Part shown: in pieces, positions 1 to 15,300 of the stretch
Layout: every line of letters begins with the position of its first letter
How positions within the stretch are numbered: position 1 is the first letter of the stretch
NCBI RefSeq assembly: GCF_021869535.1
Contig: NW_026262668.1
Location: 13,500,348 to 13,564,347 of the forward strand
Direction of reading: 5' to 3'
Source of the DNA: Mytilus californianus
Lineage: Eukaryota; Mollusca; Bivalvia; Mytilida; Mytilidae
DNA: 64,000 nucleotides
Program-made: the position numbers and the translations under genes
Notes under the pieces: model-generated
Databases searched by the model: none
Told to the model about the DNA's origin: nothing
The model's input: the letters and a program-made list of their open reading frames with translations, nothing else

Positions 1-2
1 GT

Positions 3-8
3 TTTATT
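3..8 (-). other. Candidate polyadenylation signal of the ZIP gene
   Basis: On the minus strand this reads AATAAA, about 212 bases past the transporter stop codon at 220-222. It is the first canonical signal I see downstream. The hexamer is common in AT-rich DNA and the window ends here, so the true 3' end may lie outside. Confidence 0.35.
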
Positions 9-219
9 TTTAATTTTCGGTTTTAAATGCCCTTCAAGTAAGTATTGGATTTGGCCGTTTAAGCTGTTTTGATTCGAGTCTCACTGATGGGTATTATGAA
101 GACGAAATACGCGTATGCTGAATAAAACTATAAGTCTGGCATCTTTGATCCATTTCAATTTAGATGTGTGCGAAACATTAGTAGTGGACCAGTAAAATAA
201 ATAGTACTTACTTTTTCAA

Positions 220-357
220 TTAAATCTTAATCTGCTCTTCATACACAGACAAGAGAAATAATATCAGTGCTCCAATAAGTATTCCTATATTGTTGTAGAT
301 CATACCAACAATTTTTGTTGAATTACTTCCAATATGACCATTTATCAACTCGGGGAG
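220..357 (-). CDS. ZIP gene exon 12 (residues 703-747, TM8 and stop)
   Basis: The acceptor is TTTCACAG just above 357. The exon opens in phase 0 with LPELIN, the usual end of TM7 and start of the last extracellular loop, then gives the hydrophobic segment [15 protein letters not shown] (TM8) and a short tail ending EEQIKI before the stop. The C terminus is very short, as in other ZIPs. The 418-base intron above it (358-775) holds nothing I recognise. Confidence 0.95.
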   Translation of the reverse strand, partial: LPELINGHIGSNSTKIVGMIYNNIGILIGALILFLLSVYEEQIKI

Positions 358-3300
358 CTGTGAAAAAAGGAACAAAATATTAATTATGACTGCAAAAGAA
401 TACATATACAATATGGACTTAAAGAAATCAAAGCAAACAAAAATTAACAAAGGCAATAAGCAAGTTATTATTCAGAAATTATTTAAAAGTTGAACTACAG
501 AAGAAAATGAGACAAAAAAAAAAACCTAAAATTTCAAGGTGATGTCAAATATTTGGTCTTTTCATCAGAAATATCAATTTCTTCATTTGTTTGGAACATA
601 AAGTTTACCATGCTGTAAATGCGCGTATACATGGTTACAGTTCATATGATGAACGAACTCTTAATGAATCCTTTGTCAGTTACTTTCTCATTGATGTTTA
701 CCTCAAATGTATTTTGTTTTCATTGTTAACACTTTGGATATGTTTTTTTTGTAGAAATGATTTATAGATACATACCATATCAACTAAAGATATGTACAAG
801 AAAAGACCTCCTGTTACTGCAAATATCCATTGTCGTATAGATTCGTCTGTTGACACTGCCAGTCCAACATACAAACCAACAAATGCAGTTAATGCTGATA
901 AAAAGTTCAATAACATTGCCTTCTTTACACTTAATCCGCTTTTTAACAAAATAGCAAAGTCACCTGAAAAAGAATTGTTCTTACAATAATAAAAAGAAAT
1001 ATTGTAAACCATTTTGTGTATGTAATTTACACAAATGTAACCATCTCTTTTAACTTGAATCCTTTTACCTTATTCTGTTAATATGTTTATGTAAACATTG
1101 TAATTGATTGCTACTTTGCATAGTTTTGTCAAATGCGAAATCGTTTATTTTTATAATGATATAATACACTAAATGTTAACGATACAAAATTACTCAGTTG
1201 TAGTTGAAATGATTTTTATTTCCATTTCTCAAGATTTTCCAATTTGTGTTATTTTACTCATGCATATTCTAGAACTAAAACAATAAATGTAAATAAACAT
1301 AATTGACACTGACAAAGACTATTTGTTCATCCGAATTATTTGTCAACACGATTCATCTTTGTATATTACCATCTTATATTAGTCCCGTTGTGCAAATCTT
1401 TAGAATTTCGTATAATATATATATATATATGATTTTTTTTAAATTTCAATACTAGCACCATATGTAAAAATCAATACCTAGTTCATGTGGCAATTCATGG
1501 CAAAAGACAGTTATGCTAGTAGCAATTCCAACTGCATTGCCTTGAGTGAAGGCAGCTCCTATGGCTAGACCATCAGCAAAATTATGAATACCATCTCCGA
1601 TTAACACCATTAAAGATAAGGATGATACACCTGAAAATATAAAAGTGGAAAAAATATAGATGCTACTCGGATTTGTCAAATAGTATATGAATGTATATTG
1701 ATAAGAGGTTTATTACTTACCCAGTATTTTCACAACCAATTTGTTCCAGTAAAGAACTTTTTTAATCAATAAGTTAATCAATAAGGCTCAACAAAAATGG
1801 GGAAAAATTATTAAGAATTTTCCTCTAGATACTATCTTTTGATTGTAAGAAGTTCTGTTCAAGTTTGGTAAAAATCCAAGAAGGTTTATGAATCTAATAA
1901 ATGTTTTAAAAACTTTAACTGCAGACTGTACGTAATGTTAACTGGAATAAACTAAGTCCATTTATAAGTAATATACGGAAAAACAGGAAATAAATTTTTA
2001 CAAGATATCCTTCTAGATACTAGCTTTTGATCATAAACAAGCTTCTGTCCAAGTTTGTTACAAATCCAGGATAGTTTAAGAAAGTTATTAAAATTTTGAA
2101 AGCTTCAACCACAGAGTGAATGTAATGTTAACTGGCAGAAAAACTAAGTCCATATATGAGTGAAATACGGATAAACAGGATTTATTTTTTACAAAATTTT
2201 CTTCTGGATACTATCTTATGATTATAAACAAGTTTGGTTCAAATCTAGGATAGTTTAAGAAAGTTATTAAAATTTGAAAAACTTTAACCACAGAGTGAAT
2301 GTAATGTTAACTGGCAGAAAAAGTCCATTTATGAGTAAAATACGGATAAACAGGATTTTTTTTAAACAAAATTTACTTCTAGTTACTATCTTATGATCAT
2401 AAACAAGCTTCTGTCCAAGTTTGGTTGAAATGCAGGATAGTTTAAGAAAGTTATTAAAATTTGAAAAACTTTAACCACAGAGTGAATATTTGTAGACGCC
2501 GTCGACGACGACGACGACGACGACAGAATGTAGGCTTTTGCGACAAAAGTCGCAGGCTCGACAAAAATAGCTTTTCTAAATTCATTGACACAGCACTAGC
2601 GAATTTTCCTCAGTTCATCCTCTAAGCAGCCATCCATCATCATCATCCCTTCATCCTCAAAGTTGTAAAAGTCTTATAATCAAACTTTAATAAAGGTGAA
2701 CACACTTAATATATTTTACTTGTATTTCTTACTTTTATCATCTTTATATTGAGTTTTTTCTTAATTTAAATTTTACAACAGCATTCATTCAATTTTAGTA
2801 TATAACAGTTTTTGCGAACCGTTAACTACATCGGCAATTTCCATATGTTATCATGCCTTTGTTACTAATAAACGATGTATTATTAGTCCATTCGTGTTTT
2901 TGCCATTTGCATGATACAAGTACATAACATTAGTAACAAGGTCCAACGTTAGTCAAGGAGGATATTATTCACTAAGTTGACAGAAATCTTGCATTAGTAT
3001 ATGTTTGTTTTAAATAAGTTGATGAATTTTCAATGATAATCCATTTCCAAAGGCAAATTTGTCTTAAGAAACATGGTTGTCATTTTAAGTTAATCTAACA
3101 AACTTTTATTTTTTTGGATTCCGCGTGTACCTTATGAAAGTTAACCTTGATAAGCATATGAAATTAAATTAAGATTAGTTTCTACTACTAGAACTTATTT
3201 TCCACATTGTAGGTGATATAACTCATTATTTGATTATTTGGTAATGTGTTTAGTTTCTTTGAGACACATATTGTTCACTAAATTGAACAATTTGGATTTA

Positions 3301-6300
3301 TATCATTTCTAATATTCTGACATTTATTACATTTACCTTTATCACTAAATTCTGTTTCAAACTGTATAGAATTATTCATATCATTTTGACTGTTATACAA
3401 ATCACGTTTTGATTCCGTCACATGACCATTACCATTCGGAATCTGAAAGTATTGTATTAATGCATTACACTCTTTTCAATTTATTTAACAAAGAAGATTT
3501 GAAAACAACAATCAAAAAGCAAATTGTGACATAACCCTATGTTGTTACGCTTCATTTTAGGTTTTTTTCCCTTGAACACATTGTATGATATAGATATATA
3601 TTATATAAATGCAGTGGTGTAAAACTCGTTAAAGATACAAGGCTTATAATAATAAGATTTTCTATACCAAATCTGGAGAAAAGAATATGCAAAGTATATA
3701 ATCTCTGGATATATATTTTTCTGTAATTATTTGTACAGCAAATTCATTGTAAAGAAGATATATTATTTTTTTCTCTCCACTTGTTTCTTTATCATGTGAA
3801 AAAGACAATGATGTACACTTTTGTATTATCTTACATTAAGATCTAATTCATATTGCAGATGTGAATGTCCATGTGCGGAGGTTGGGTTTTTTCTGTAGAA
3901 TGACATCACTAATTCCAACAAGTAAAATCCATAAATACCTGTAATAAATGGGAAGAATAGTGTCATATACTTAAATAAATACGTAAAAATTTACACAAAA
4001 AATGGATTAGAATAAAAATCGACAAACAATTGATATGCATGCATATGATGAGAAGTGAAGACCTGCATTATATTCATAATAATCTAATCTTATCATTTGT
4101 GAAGCTATATAATCATAACATTAGAATAATTAGAAGAATACGTGCCCATAGGGGTTTATTCCTGCTATTCCTACAATTGATAATTCGGTATGTAAAATGT
4201 AAGAAATCCATGTAGGAATAGGAGGAATGCTTGTACAAACATGGGATTAAATCGGATTAGGTTGTAAAAACAAGAAGCTAATTAACTTCAGGTAAATTTA
4301 AATGAAATAAAATTGAGAATGGAAATGGGGAATGTGTCAAAGAGACAACAACCCGACCATAGAACAGACAACAGCAGAAGGTCACCAACAGGTCTTCAAT
4401 GCAGTGAGAAATTCCCGCACCCGGAGGCGTCCTTCAGCTGGCCCCTAAACAAATATATATACTAGTTCAGTGATAATGAACGCCATACTAAACTCCAAAT
4501 TGTACACAAGAAACTAAAATTAAAAATAATACAAGACTAACAAAGGCTAGAGGCTCCTGACTTGGGACAGGCGCAAAAATGCGGCGGGGTTAAACATGTT
4601 TATGAGATCTCAACCCTCCCCCTATACCTCTAGCCAATGTAGAAAAGTAAACGCATAACAATACGCACATTAAAATTCAGTTCAAGAGAAGTCCGAGTCT
4701 GATGTCAGAAGATGTAACCAAAGAAAATAAACAAAATGACAATAATACATAAATAACAACAGACTACTAGCAGTTAACTGACATGCCAGCTCCAGACTTC
4801 AATTAAACTGATTGAAAGATTATGTCTTCAGCATATGAATATCAGGAACAATCCTTCCCGTTAGGGGTTTAGTATCATACCATCATAACATATATGAGAA
4901 GAACATAACGAAATGCCTTTTAGCTTTCAATTCATGTTCAATTTTAGTGTACTAACAGTATAAAATGATGCAAATTATTGAAAGAAATATATATTCTTGT
5001 CTCATCATGTTCATGAAAAATAGTAAATAGCCTTGGTACATAATTCCCTCCTGCTGCATATTGGAGCAGTTTGCACGCATGAATCGCCTCTTCATGCTTC
5101 AGCAGCTTGACAAGACTAAATATGTTTGGTCGGGGTGCCTTGACCAATTTCTTTAACTTGTTGCGCCAGCCCTCTAGATGATTTGTAGTTCTTGGGCCAT
5201 CTGTTGCATAGCAGTTCCAGAGACTTCGATTACTTTCAACCCAGTGATCAGTGAGGGCAGTCGAGGTCAACACACATCACCTTGACGATCCTCGCTGAAC
5301 AGGGAGCTACAAACCAAACTAGTCTCTTGGTATCTATGGGAATTTCAGATATAATATTGTTTGCTAAGCTCAAAGTAGGTGAAAGAAATATGATAATTTT
5401 ATTATTTATTTATCAATGTTTTATTTATTTGACACATATATAGCTTTGGCTTTTTTTAAATAATTGACACTGGGCTATCGGGAAGCAATATATATTCTCC
5501 ATCTTCGCGATGGACATTCAGATTCATTCGTTTTTTCTATTTTTATTTATTTCATTTACTGGCTACTATTACCACACATGTAATAAAATATTCTGTCTGT
5601 CTGTCTGTCTGTCTGTCATATCAAAGCAATTATCTATATAATTAGCTTATATGTATCACTCAATGACAACATCAATATTTCAACAAACTGTCGAATTTTA
5701 CATAAGTACAACTTCACAACACAGTAAGGACTTCACAAAAACTCACAACTCCAGAACTCACATGAAACAATACGAAACATTAAGGGAATTTTTATTTTTC
5801 ACACAATAAGTAGTTAAGTAGGGCGCAAGTTCCATACCAGGAAAGCCGCCTCCCAAAATATCAATGATGATAATAATACTTTTGTAGCATTTATTCTAGC
5901 ATCTACGCCATTTAATTAGAACATAGTCAAAATTAATAAAGTTCACCGGACAATATAATATCCCCTTAAATATATCTATTAAACTTTAAAATAAAAGTCG
6001 TATATGGGGTTTATTATTTAAAAAAAAAATGTTTTTTTAACAGAAATACATTCATTTTCTGTTCTATATTCTCTGCAATGCATCTACTTTTTTCTATTCA
6101 TTTTTATCATTGTAATAATCCTTTCCAGATTATCTGTATTTTAATCAAATTTAAATTGCTAAAACAACAAAACACCTTATACCAACATCTATTGTTCTTT
6201 GTTTGTAGGAATAGAAGGAATATGTATTTATAAAATGTAGGAATAGCAGGAAGACACCGCCCATAGGCCAACATAGCTCTCTTGGACTATCACATTTTAA

Positions 6301-9300
6301 TATTCAGTGGACCGTATAATCTTGGTCAATCACAATTATACTTGTAGTTATGATGACTATTTCAAACAGAAAGGTTTTTATGCAGAAAAGAAACTCCAAA
6401 CCAAGAACTATGATTCTTCAGGTCATTATCCAAACGGTTTGCTGTTCAGAAATATGCCACTTAGACAATCCCTTCCGGTTATATGACTCGTACTGAAGTG
6501 TGTCCGTTTGACTGTGCGGAATGTATAAATACACAGCCACGTAAGATGGGTTAGCCTTACGAACAATTTTAAATGCTTATATGGTGCAAGTAATTAATTT
6601 CTGTATCGAGACATTTTGTTTAACTACCACTAGGTCGAAGCCACGTTTGATGAACTGGAAGTCCCCTGGAATTTTTCAATTGCTAGGTCGATGCCATTGC
6701 TGATGAACTCCGTTGGAATATTACTGCAACTAGGACGATACCAGTGCGAATTGACTAAAAATTCGTAGGGATATTACTGCCACTAGGGCTATGCCATTAT
6801 TAATGAAATGCGAGTCCCTGTGATTATCCCTGCCATTAGATCGCTGCAATCACTAATTGATCCATTTGGATATAACTACCACTAGGTTGAGACCTGTGCT
6901 GATGGACTGCAAGTCCCGCGGGATAAATCATATTACTTCCATTAGGTCGATGACATATTTAGTATGTTGTGGATAATGCTAGCCCTGTGGCTATAGTATT
7001 TGTACTGTAGTAGTAATATTTTTTTTATCTTGAGTCTTACTTTAAACGTTACTGAAATATTTTATAAGTACTTAAACTTTTTTAGTGTTAGTTTAGGTTT
7101 TGATGTCATTTATTAATTGCCAAGTTATTTTAGGTTTTGACGTCCTTTGTTAAGTGCTTTTTTTTACGGTTTTGACGTCCATTAAAAGGTTTAGTTCTCT
7201 CTGAATCATCAATATTTTGTTTTGATCACCACTGATTGGAAATGCATTTTTCAATAAACATATGATGAACAAAAAAAATGTCGGTATTATGAACATATCA
7301 TTACATGACATAAGTAGTGTAGTGTAAGAAAAGCTTAAAAGAATGAAGGGAAATTTGTTATTTTTTTCTTTTTGCACATATTTACTACATTTCCTCAGTT
7401 ATTAAAAATAGGATTACACGTTTAATATATTAAACGGGTGTTAAATTTTGATGAATTTTTTTTTACATATTTTAAATATGATAGTTTTTTAATCAATATT
7501 TGTATATTCTCTCATTATCGAATATCTAGTCATCTTCATGGTCTATATTGTATTTTTTCATCAATCTCAATTTACTTTCATAACCGACATAAACGTAACA
7601 AGTATCCGGTTTAAATCATGCCAAAAGATAATATAACATAACTTTTATATCAAAAATAGCTTGTCCTTTGACAGCAATCTATTTATTTAAAGTAATTTTG
7701 GATAGCTGACAAATATGTCACTTTCAGGATGTCGATTGTGTAAGTAAATTAGGTAAATACCATAAGAAGTCAGAACCATTAAACATAAACATAAAAAAGG
7801 CTTGTCCCTAAGGTAGATAAACTTAATGAGAACAGGTGCATAAAGCCAGCACTAATCGCGAATTTTATTCACTAATTGATTGATGGCTGCTTAACGTGTG
7901 GTAGTAATATAAGAATGTTCTGCACGATAACATGTTAGCATACTTTGATTTGCAATTAACCAACATGCTAAATTGAATTTTTGATGTGGCAGCTTACAAA
8001 GTGACCTATTAGTGTTTACATCGAAGTCATTTGATCTCTGGTGGATAGTTATCTCATTGGCAATCTTACCACATCTCCTTTTTTCTTTTCGATAGCCTCA
8101 TCAGACATATATAACTCTATAAATCTTACTCCGAGCTTACCAGCCATTAGTTACCCTTTAATCTTACTCACATTTTTCTAAGTAATATTCTTAAATAAAG
8201 CTGTTGATTGAATTTCCACAATCTTAACGAGGTTATTTCTCACTTTATAAGTTCTATATAAAGTAAACGTCGTTGATATTAGCTCAGAGACAACGACATA
8301 TTACTTAATATATTCGCTCGCAATTGTGTCTTGTCTAGAAAGTTGTTCCATTGGCAACCCTATGTCATCACCTTATTTCCATCGCAATTTGAAAGTGAAG
8401 AATACTAACTGGTTTGTAATGAGGCAAAACATTTGTGAATTCTTTATTTATTTGTGAGAAATATATTTTGTAAGTGTTTATTTTTTTATATTGGCATAAC
8501 TTTAGTTCATTTTAATGAAATTTTAAGTAATAAAGTTTCTTTTAACAGAGTGTATTGGTGCATAAAATCGGCGTTTCATTTACAAACTTCTGACTTTTTT
8601 TCCGTTTGTGAGTACTTTTGATTTTATGTTAAGTTTTATAGACGATCGAATTTAAAGAACGTCTCGTCCTTTTTCTAAAAAAGTTAATCGGAAGATACCA
8701 AGACCTTGTTGATAAATATTCCGTACCAACTTCACAAATAATACATGATGGTCTTGAAGTATAAATTCTAGGTACTGACGTTGTTTATCATCTTAATTAC
8801 GTGTTCTAGTGTTCTTTATATTTGTGTTAGTATATTTTTAACCTGTACTGTTAAGTTCATTTTTGGTAATATCCTTTGGCGTGGCTAGGTATTTATACAT
8901 CCCGCCATTGTGTTATTGTGCTATGGTTATTTTTGTATTCTTGTCTTTCATTTTTGTTTAAGTACTTTATCTACAGAGTGTCTATATGCCATTTTGTTTT
9001 CTTTGTTGAAATAGTTATTTGTTTTTATAGTTATTAAGATTATAACACAATGTTGACTGCTGTACTCAATTTTTTTCTACGTATTATGTCTGTTTGTTTT
9101 GCTCACACATTGTTGTCAGTATAATGGAATTTTATATGATTCTCATAAAAGTGAGAGGTTTAGCTAGTTATAAAACCAGGTTTAATCCACTATTTTCTAC
9201 ATAAGGAAATGTCTGTATCAAGTCAGGATATGACAATTGATTCCATATGTTTGGTGTGTTTGAGAATTCGATTTTATCATTCGATAGGACTTTCCGTTTT

Positions 9301-12300
9301 GAATGGTCATTGTTATTCTACTTTTTACACATCAATTAAATCCTTCAAAACACTCTTCACTACTACAATACGTTTAAGAAAAAAAATGTTTTAGAAAAAG
9401 TTTTCATATTATTATGGAGATTATTTTTTTACAAAAGAGAGGCAAAAGAGGGTTAAGGGGACATTCAAACTTATAAGTCGAAAACCAACTGACAACGTCA
9501 TGGAAAAGCGACCAAAGACAAACAACAGTATACAAAGCACAAGATTGAGCAACACGAACCATACATAAAACTCGTATATACATAACATGTAAGTAAAAGA
9601 GAGGCCAAAGGTACCAAAGGGACATTCAAGTAAGTAAGTAAGTAAATTATTTATTATAGTAACATGTGTAAACATTTGTAAACGTTTACAAATTATAAAG
9701 ATAGGATATACGATAAATATGAAAATACCTGGCCCAATGAACCTATTAGTCACCACAAATAAAAATATCACGTTGTTGCAAATAAAAAATGTGTTCATGA
9801 ATGTATCTTACTGTTGATTAACGTTACATATGTTAAAAATATATTTGCAAGTAATACATTACCATGATTAGGTAACAAATGTATTCCTCTTATAAATGTA
9901 ATTTGAGCATTTATCATCAAAGTGCAACGATAATTTAACATTTGTCATGCTTTTAATAGATAAAAGGTATATTTGTACTTTTGCGATGCTATGATTAAAG
10001 TTTTAAATGTCATTAAATAGTAAATGATGAATGGTTGAAATGAATTAACACAGTGCTGAAAGACAATACATGAATTTTTAATTATCTACCGACATTTCAA
10101 AATTTAGAAAAATCGTTTTTAATTATCTCATTTAACACTGCCTCTTTTTTTTTTTAACAAAAAAAGGTTGATACGCGTTTCTTGCTTTAGGTAATGAAAT
10201 ATTTTATTTTGTGATTGTCGATTGATATTAAAAAAACCAGTCGGTATATGAATATTAATTGAACACCCCTAACGGCCGACTTGGTTTTGTATTCATATGA
10301 AGCAAATTCATACAACACCTCAAAGACAATCAGAAAAAACATCCTATCAAGTTCTTTAATTTTTCGTTCAGATGATAACCCACATTTGAGCGAGTCCTTG
10401 TATTCTCATATCCCAGTGAACTTGATATTATTGATACTACTGCAACACGAAGGTCTACTTCACAGCTGGATATTTGTCTCTAAATTTACACAGATGGCCG
10501 ACTTCAAACTAGAACCCATGATAAACGTGACGATCTCAGTTTCCCCAATGTCAACTTTCCATTTCTCAGTAGTACCCTTTGCCCATCGTAGCATGATTAC
10601 TCATTTCAATCGATGCTTCTCTCTTTAAATTATAAAAAATTCTTTAACAGGTTAGTGCTTATATCGCAAAAACTGGTCCAGGGGTTTATGAGGAAGAACA
10701 AGTGAAATTAATCACTAATTTAACGGTTTCCTTCTAAAAATTTTGTGAACGATACAACATGTCTGTGTCACTACTAACGAGAGACATGTTTTTGCGGTCA
10801 TAGATCATACACGAAAAGATGTCTGATCTATAAATTTACAGAGAATATCTAATTCCCTAACGCGACATTTTGATCGAGTTTGGATTTGATGTAGGGTAAT
10901 GCATGCATACTATACCAGTAAATGTTTACTTGTCAACGCACCCGGTTTTGCTGCTTTTTTTCAATGGATTAGCGCATTCAAAACTGATTAACGAGATTTG
11001 AACATGAGTAATTTACTGTTGCCAAAGAAGACGAAAATATGGCCAATTATAATCAAACATAACGTCTAATAGCCGAGTTTTTCTTTCGATCGAAGCCGAA
11101 TGAGAATCGTTTGTAGAAATCCTCCATGCACTATTACAGCAATGTTTGAGTGGTTTCAGAGGAGATTATAAAACTTTTAATCGATTGAAAAACAGGTCAA
11201 CATTTTACTGTCAAATAAAGTGTTTGGTGAGGCTTTTTATGATTGACTTTGTCATTTAGAACTAGAATAAATATACCATTGTAAATAGTATCCTTTGAGA
11301 ATCACTTCTAGTAAGTCCTTTATCATTCAAAATGGGTATCACAAAATTTTTGGGTTTAATATGGTGTTTAGGGTAAAGCTTTGATCATATTTTATATTCT
11401 ACCAGAACTTTCCATAAAGTGAAAGTTTTTTTTAATATAAAATATGCAAATTATTACACATTTATGACGTCATTAGGACAGCATTGCATTGAAATGTTCA
11501 AATAACATTGGAAAAGAATGAAACAAAAATAATTGACTGTTTAACGTGAAAACTTCTTAATATTTACCTGCTAAGGCCGCTAAACCAAACCCTATATATT
11601 TTTCCATGAATGCATCTCCATGTGCATGCTCTTCTTCACTATGGCCATGGAGTCCAAATGCCTGAAAATACGAATTTTCTAATTGATTTCGAACATGGAA
11701 TATACATGAATTGGTAATCAAATACAATAATTAAGGAAAATTTCAAAAACGAAAGCAGTGGCATTAAAAAAAAACCGAAATGTATATGTTTTACTATTGT
11801 ACTTCCTGATAAAAATCAGATCGTTGATTCTACAAGGCATGACTTAATTTTGGATCCCTTTTGTGTGTGTCTGTGGTTTTTCTGTATGTAACAAAGTGGA
11901 TATATAAGAAAGGGATATATAACTTATAACAGTAACTCTGTGGAACAAATATAAATATTCAAGTGCATTTAATGTGACCATATATACCCTTAAACAATCA
12001 AACAAAAAGTGTGAAATGAATTATGACTTAACATACTACATACCGTTGGTAAAAGATGCAGCAACGCATCTGTGGTCAATGTTCCGATGGCCAATCCTAA
12101 AAACAGGTTCATTACAGCACGGAAACAGGTCCTTGAACTTTTGGCTATTGGTATAACCAAGACGGCGAGCACAGAACAAAGACAAATCAGAAATACTGCA
12201 AACGAGCCATATCCATATCCTGAGATCAGAATTAAAAAATAGGTAAACAATTATTATTCAATTTACCTATTCATTTTCTTATATAATATTTCAAAACAAT

Positions 12301-15300
12301 TTTCACCAAAATTTTCCACTTTAAAGGCTTGATTTTACCTTTGGATTGATGTTCTAACATCAGCATTAACTTATATCACAAGCACTTGTCTCTGAATGTG
12401 TTTATACCTATTGATATATATAGGTGCTTTTTTCCAGAGACAAATGCCTGTGACTTATTATGGTTAAATTAATGTTTCTTGTTGTCTTTGTTTCGGTATC
12501 TTATTGGGTAGATTTCCGTCTGCATTGACTGATTAGTATTACATTAATTTTCTAGTATTATTTAGGTCTACAAAAAAGGGTTTTCATTCAATGTGGTAAT
12601 CCGGATTGACAATCGATATTAATCAAGACGGGGGAAAGGAGATGTATTAGCATTTCTTATCTAAATCATAACATAAAACAAAAGAACCATTAAATCCAAT
12701 ATCACGTGATAAAAAACTTACTTTCTGCATCATCCACCGGTTTTGTTACTGGATCACTTGACAAATCAGAACAAGAACCAGATACTTGTTGATAAAGCAG
12801 AGACGGGCATAATTCCATGAACTTTTGTTTAGAAATTGTATTTCCGGTTTGTGAATTGTAAATGGCGAGAAGCTGGTTGGGAGAATAGCAGGTATTCTGA
12901 AAAAAAAATTATATTTTTATATTCTGTGACCTTAGTAAACTAGTAATTTGTAATCAGATTAATTATTCGACGCAAGTTTTTTTTCTATTTTTTTTTTTTT
13001 TTATTAAACTGATTATTTGTTCATTTAAGACGTTTTATTTATATAAGAAAAATGATATATTGAACTCACTTCACGTATTTAAATTGTGTATTTTGAACTT
13101 AATTTTATGAAAAGGAAATACAATAATGTAGTATACATAGCTTTGCCTGTTTATGAATTAAAGTGTGTTTACCTGGGCGCTTGTTGTGGCTCTCTTTGAC
13201 CGACTATGTATTAATGACCGACCAATCACGTTCGTCAAGTCTCGTTTTCGTCTGCTGTGCAAGTGATCGTCATGTTCATCCATTCCAGATGCAATTTTGA
13301 GGGTGACCATTAACTTTACAAATTCCTCTTTCGGAATACTATCATTGACTGCATCCATATAAGTGAGTAGATTATTCCCAAAATATGATTTCCTCGGGAA
13401 AAGTCGACAGTCCTTCTGAATTCGGGCACCTGTAAAAGAATGTATTGAGAATTTACAAACAAAACATGAAATCGACCACTTTTAAATGATTAAAAAATAT
13501 CTAAACCGTAAATTAAATTTGAATGATACAAATATACGTCATATAAGGAATTCGTCACATAAGACAAAATTTTTAAACACACGTGGAGTATTCTTAATGA
13601 AATCATAAAAAAAAAATTAAAAAAAAGGGAAAACAAAACTATAGCCCAGTATAGCACAAAACTATTGCACAAAACTATAGCCCAGTATAGCACAAAATTA
13701 TTGCCCAGTATAGCACAAAACTATAGCCCAGTATAGCACAAAAACAATAGCCCAGTATAGCACAAACCTATAGCCCAGTATAGCACAAAAACTGTAGCCT
13801 AGTGCAGCACGGATAAATATTGATATAACATAGCCCAGTATAGCACACAACTATAGCCCAGTATAGCATACAACTATAGCCCAGTATAGCACAAAACTAT
13901 TGCCCAGTATAGCACAAAACTATAGGCCAGTATAGCACAAAACTAAAGCCCAGTATAGTACGGATAAATATTGATATAACATAGCCCAGTGTAGCACACA
14001 ACTATAGCTTAGTATAGCACAAAATTATAGCCCAGTATAACACAAAAACTATAGCCCAGTATAGCACAAAACTATAGCCCAGTATAGCACGGATAAATAT
14101 TTATATAACATAGCCCAGTGTAGCACACAACTATAGCTCAGTATAGCACAAAACTATAGCCCAGTATAACACAAAAACTATAGCCCAGTATAGCACAAAA
14201 CTATAGCCCAGTATAGCACGGATAAATATTGATATAACATAGCCCAGTGTAGCACACAACTATAGCTCAGTATAGCACATATATAGCCCAGTATAACACA
14301 AAAAATATAGCCCAGTATAGCACAAAACTATAGCCCAGTGTAGCACAAAAACTATAGCCCAGTGTAGCACGGGTAAATATTGATATAACATAGCCCAGTA
14401 TAGCACAAAACTATAGCCCAGTATAGCACAAAAACTATAAGCTAGTATAGCACAAAACAATAGCCCAGTATAGCACAAAACTATAGCCCAGTATGGCATG
14501 AAACTATAGCCCAGTATGGCACGAAACTATAGCCCAGTATAACACAAAAACTATAGTCCAATATACTAGTAGCACAAAACTATAGCCCAGTATAGCACAA
14601 AAACTAAAGCCAAGTCTAGCACAAAACTATAGCCCAGTATAACACAAAAACTATAGCCCAGTATAGCACAAAACTATAGCCCAGTATAGCACGGATAAAT
14701 ATTGATATAGCATAGCCTAGTATTGCACGGGTAAATATTGTTATAGCAATGTACATATATATACGTGTGAAATTCTAATATTCTTAAGAATTTTTGGCTT
14801 TGTTTCAAATTTTGATTTAAAAAATATAGCAAAACCTTATACCTGTCATGAAATGATAGACCAATAACTGTGATATTTTATCCACACTGTTGATATCAAG
14901 AACATCTTCATCTGGATCCATATCCAATTCATCAAATATTGTTCCGGCACTCAAACACTATAAAATAAACAATCATAAGTATACAGACAATGGCCAATCA
15001 ACACTCTTTGTTATACGATTGCTGTTTGTCAGTCCTGTTTATATGATAACTGTTGGTCAGTCCTGTTTACAATTAATTTAGAGCATTACACATGCATGAT
15101 TTGAGATTCAGGAAATAAAGCTTTATAAATGAAAAGAAAGATAGTTTATATTTAGAAAATTAAAAACCTAATATAAACATTGAACAGCTGATAAAACCCA
15201 AAAAGGACACACAGTGTAGCCAAACTCCCATCATTGACCCTCGGACATAAGAAACCGGTTCGTGTCCTTTCATATACGGGGACTATTTCACACCTTGCAG

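Noticed and set aside
792-989. Plus-strand frame over exon 11
   Set aside because: Antisense shadow of a well-supported coding exon.
10281-10628. 115-codon plus-strand frame in intron 7
   Set aside because: No recognisable domain, and the opposite strand looks more like retroelement debris; kept only as a note.
14260-14499. Open frame with repeated [11 protein letters not shown] residues
   Set aside because: It is a reading of the 23-bp minisatellite; no start context or domain.
13638-14745. Possible CRISPR array (regular repeats)
   Set aside because: The repeats are directly tandem with no spacers, in an intron of a eukaryotic gene.
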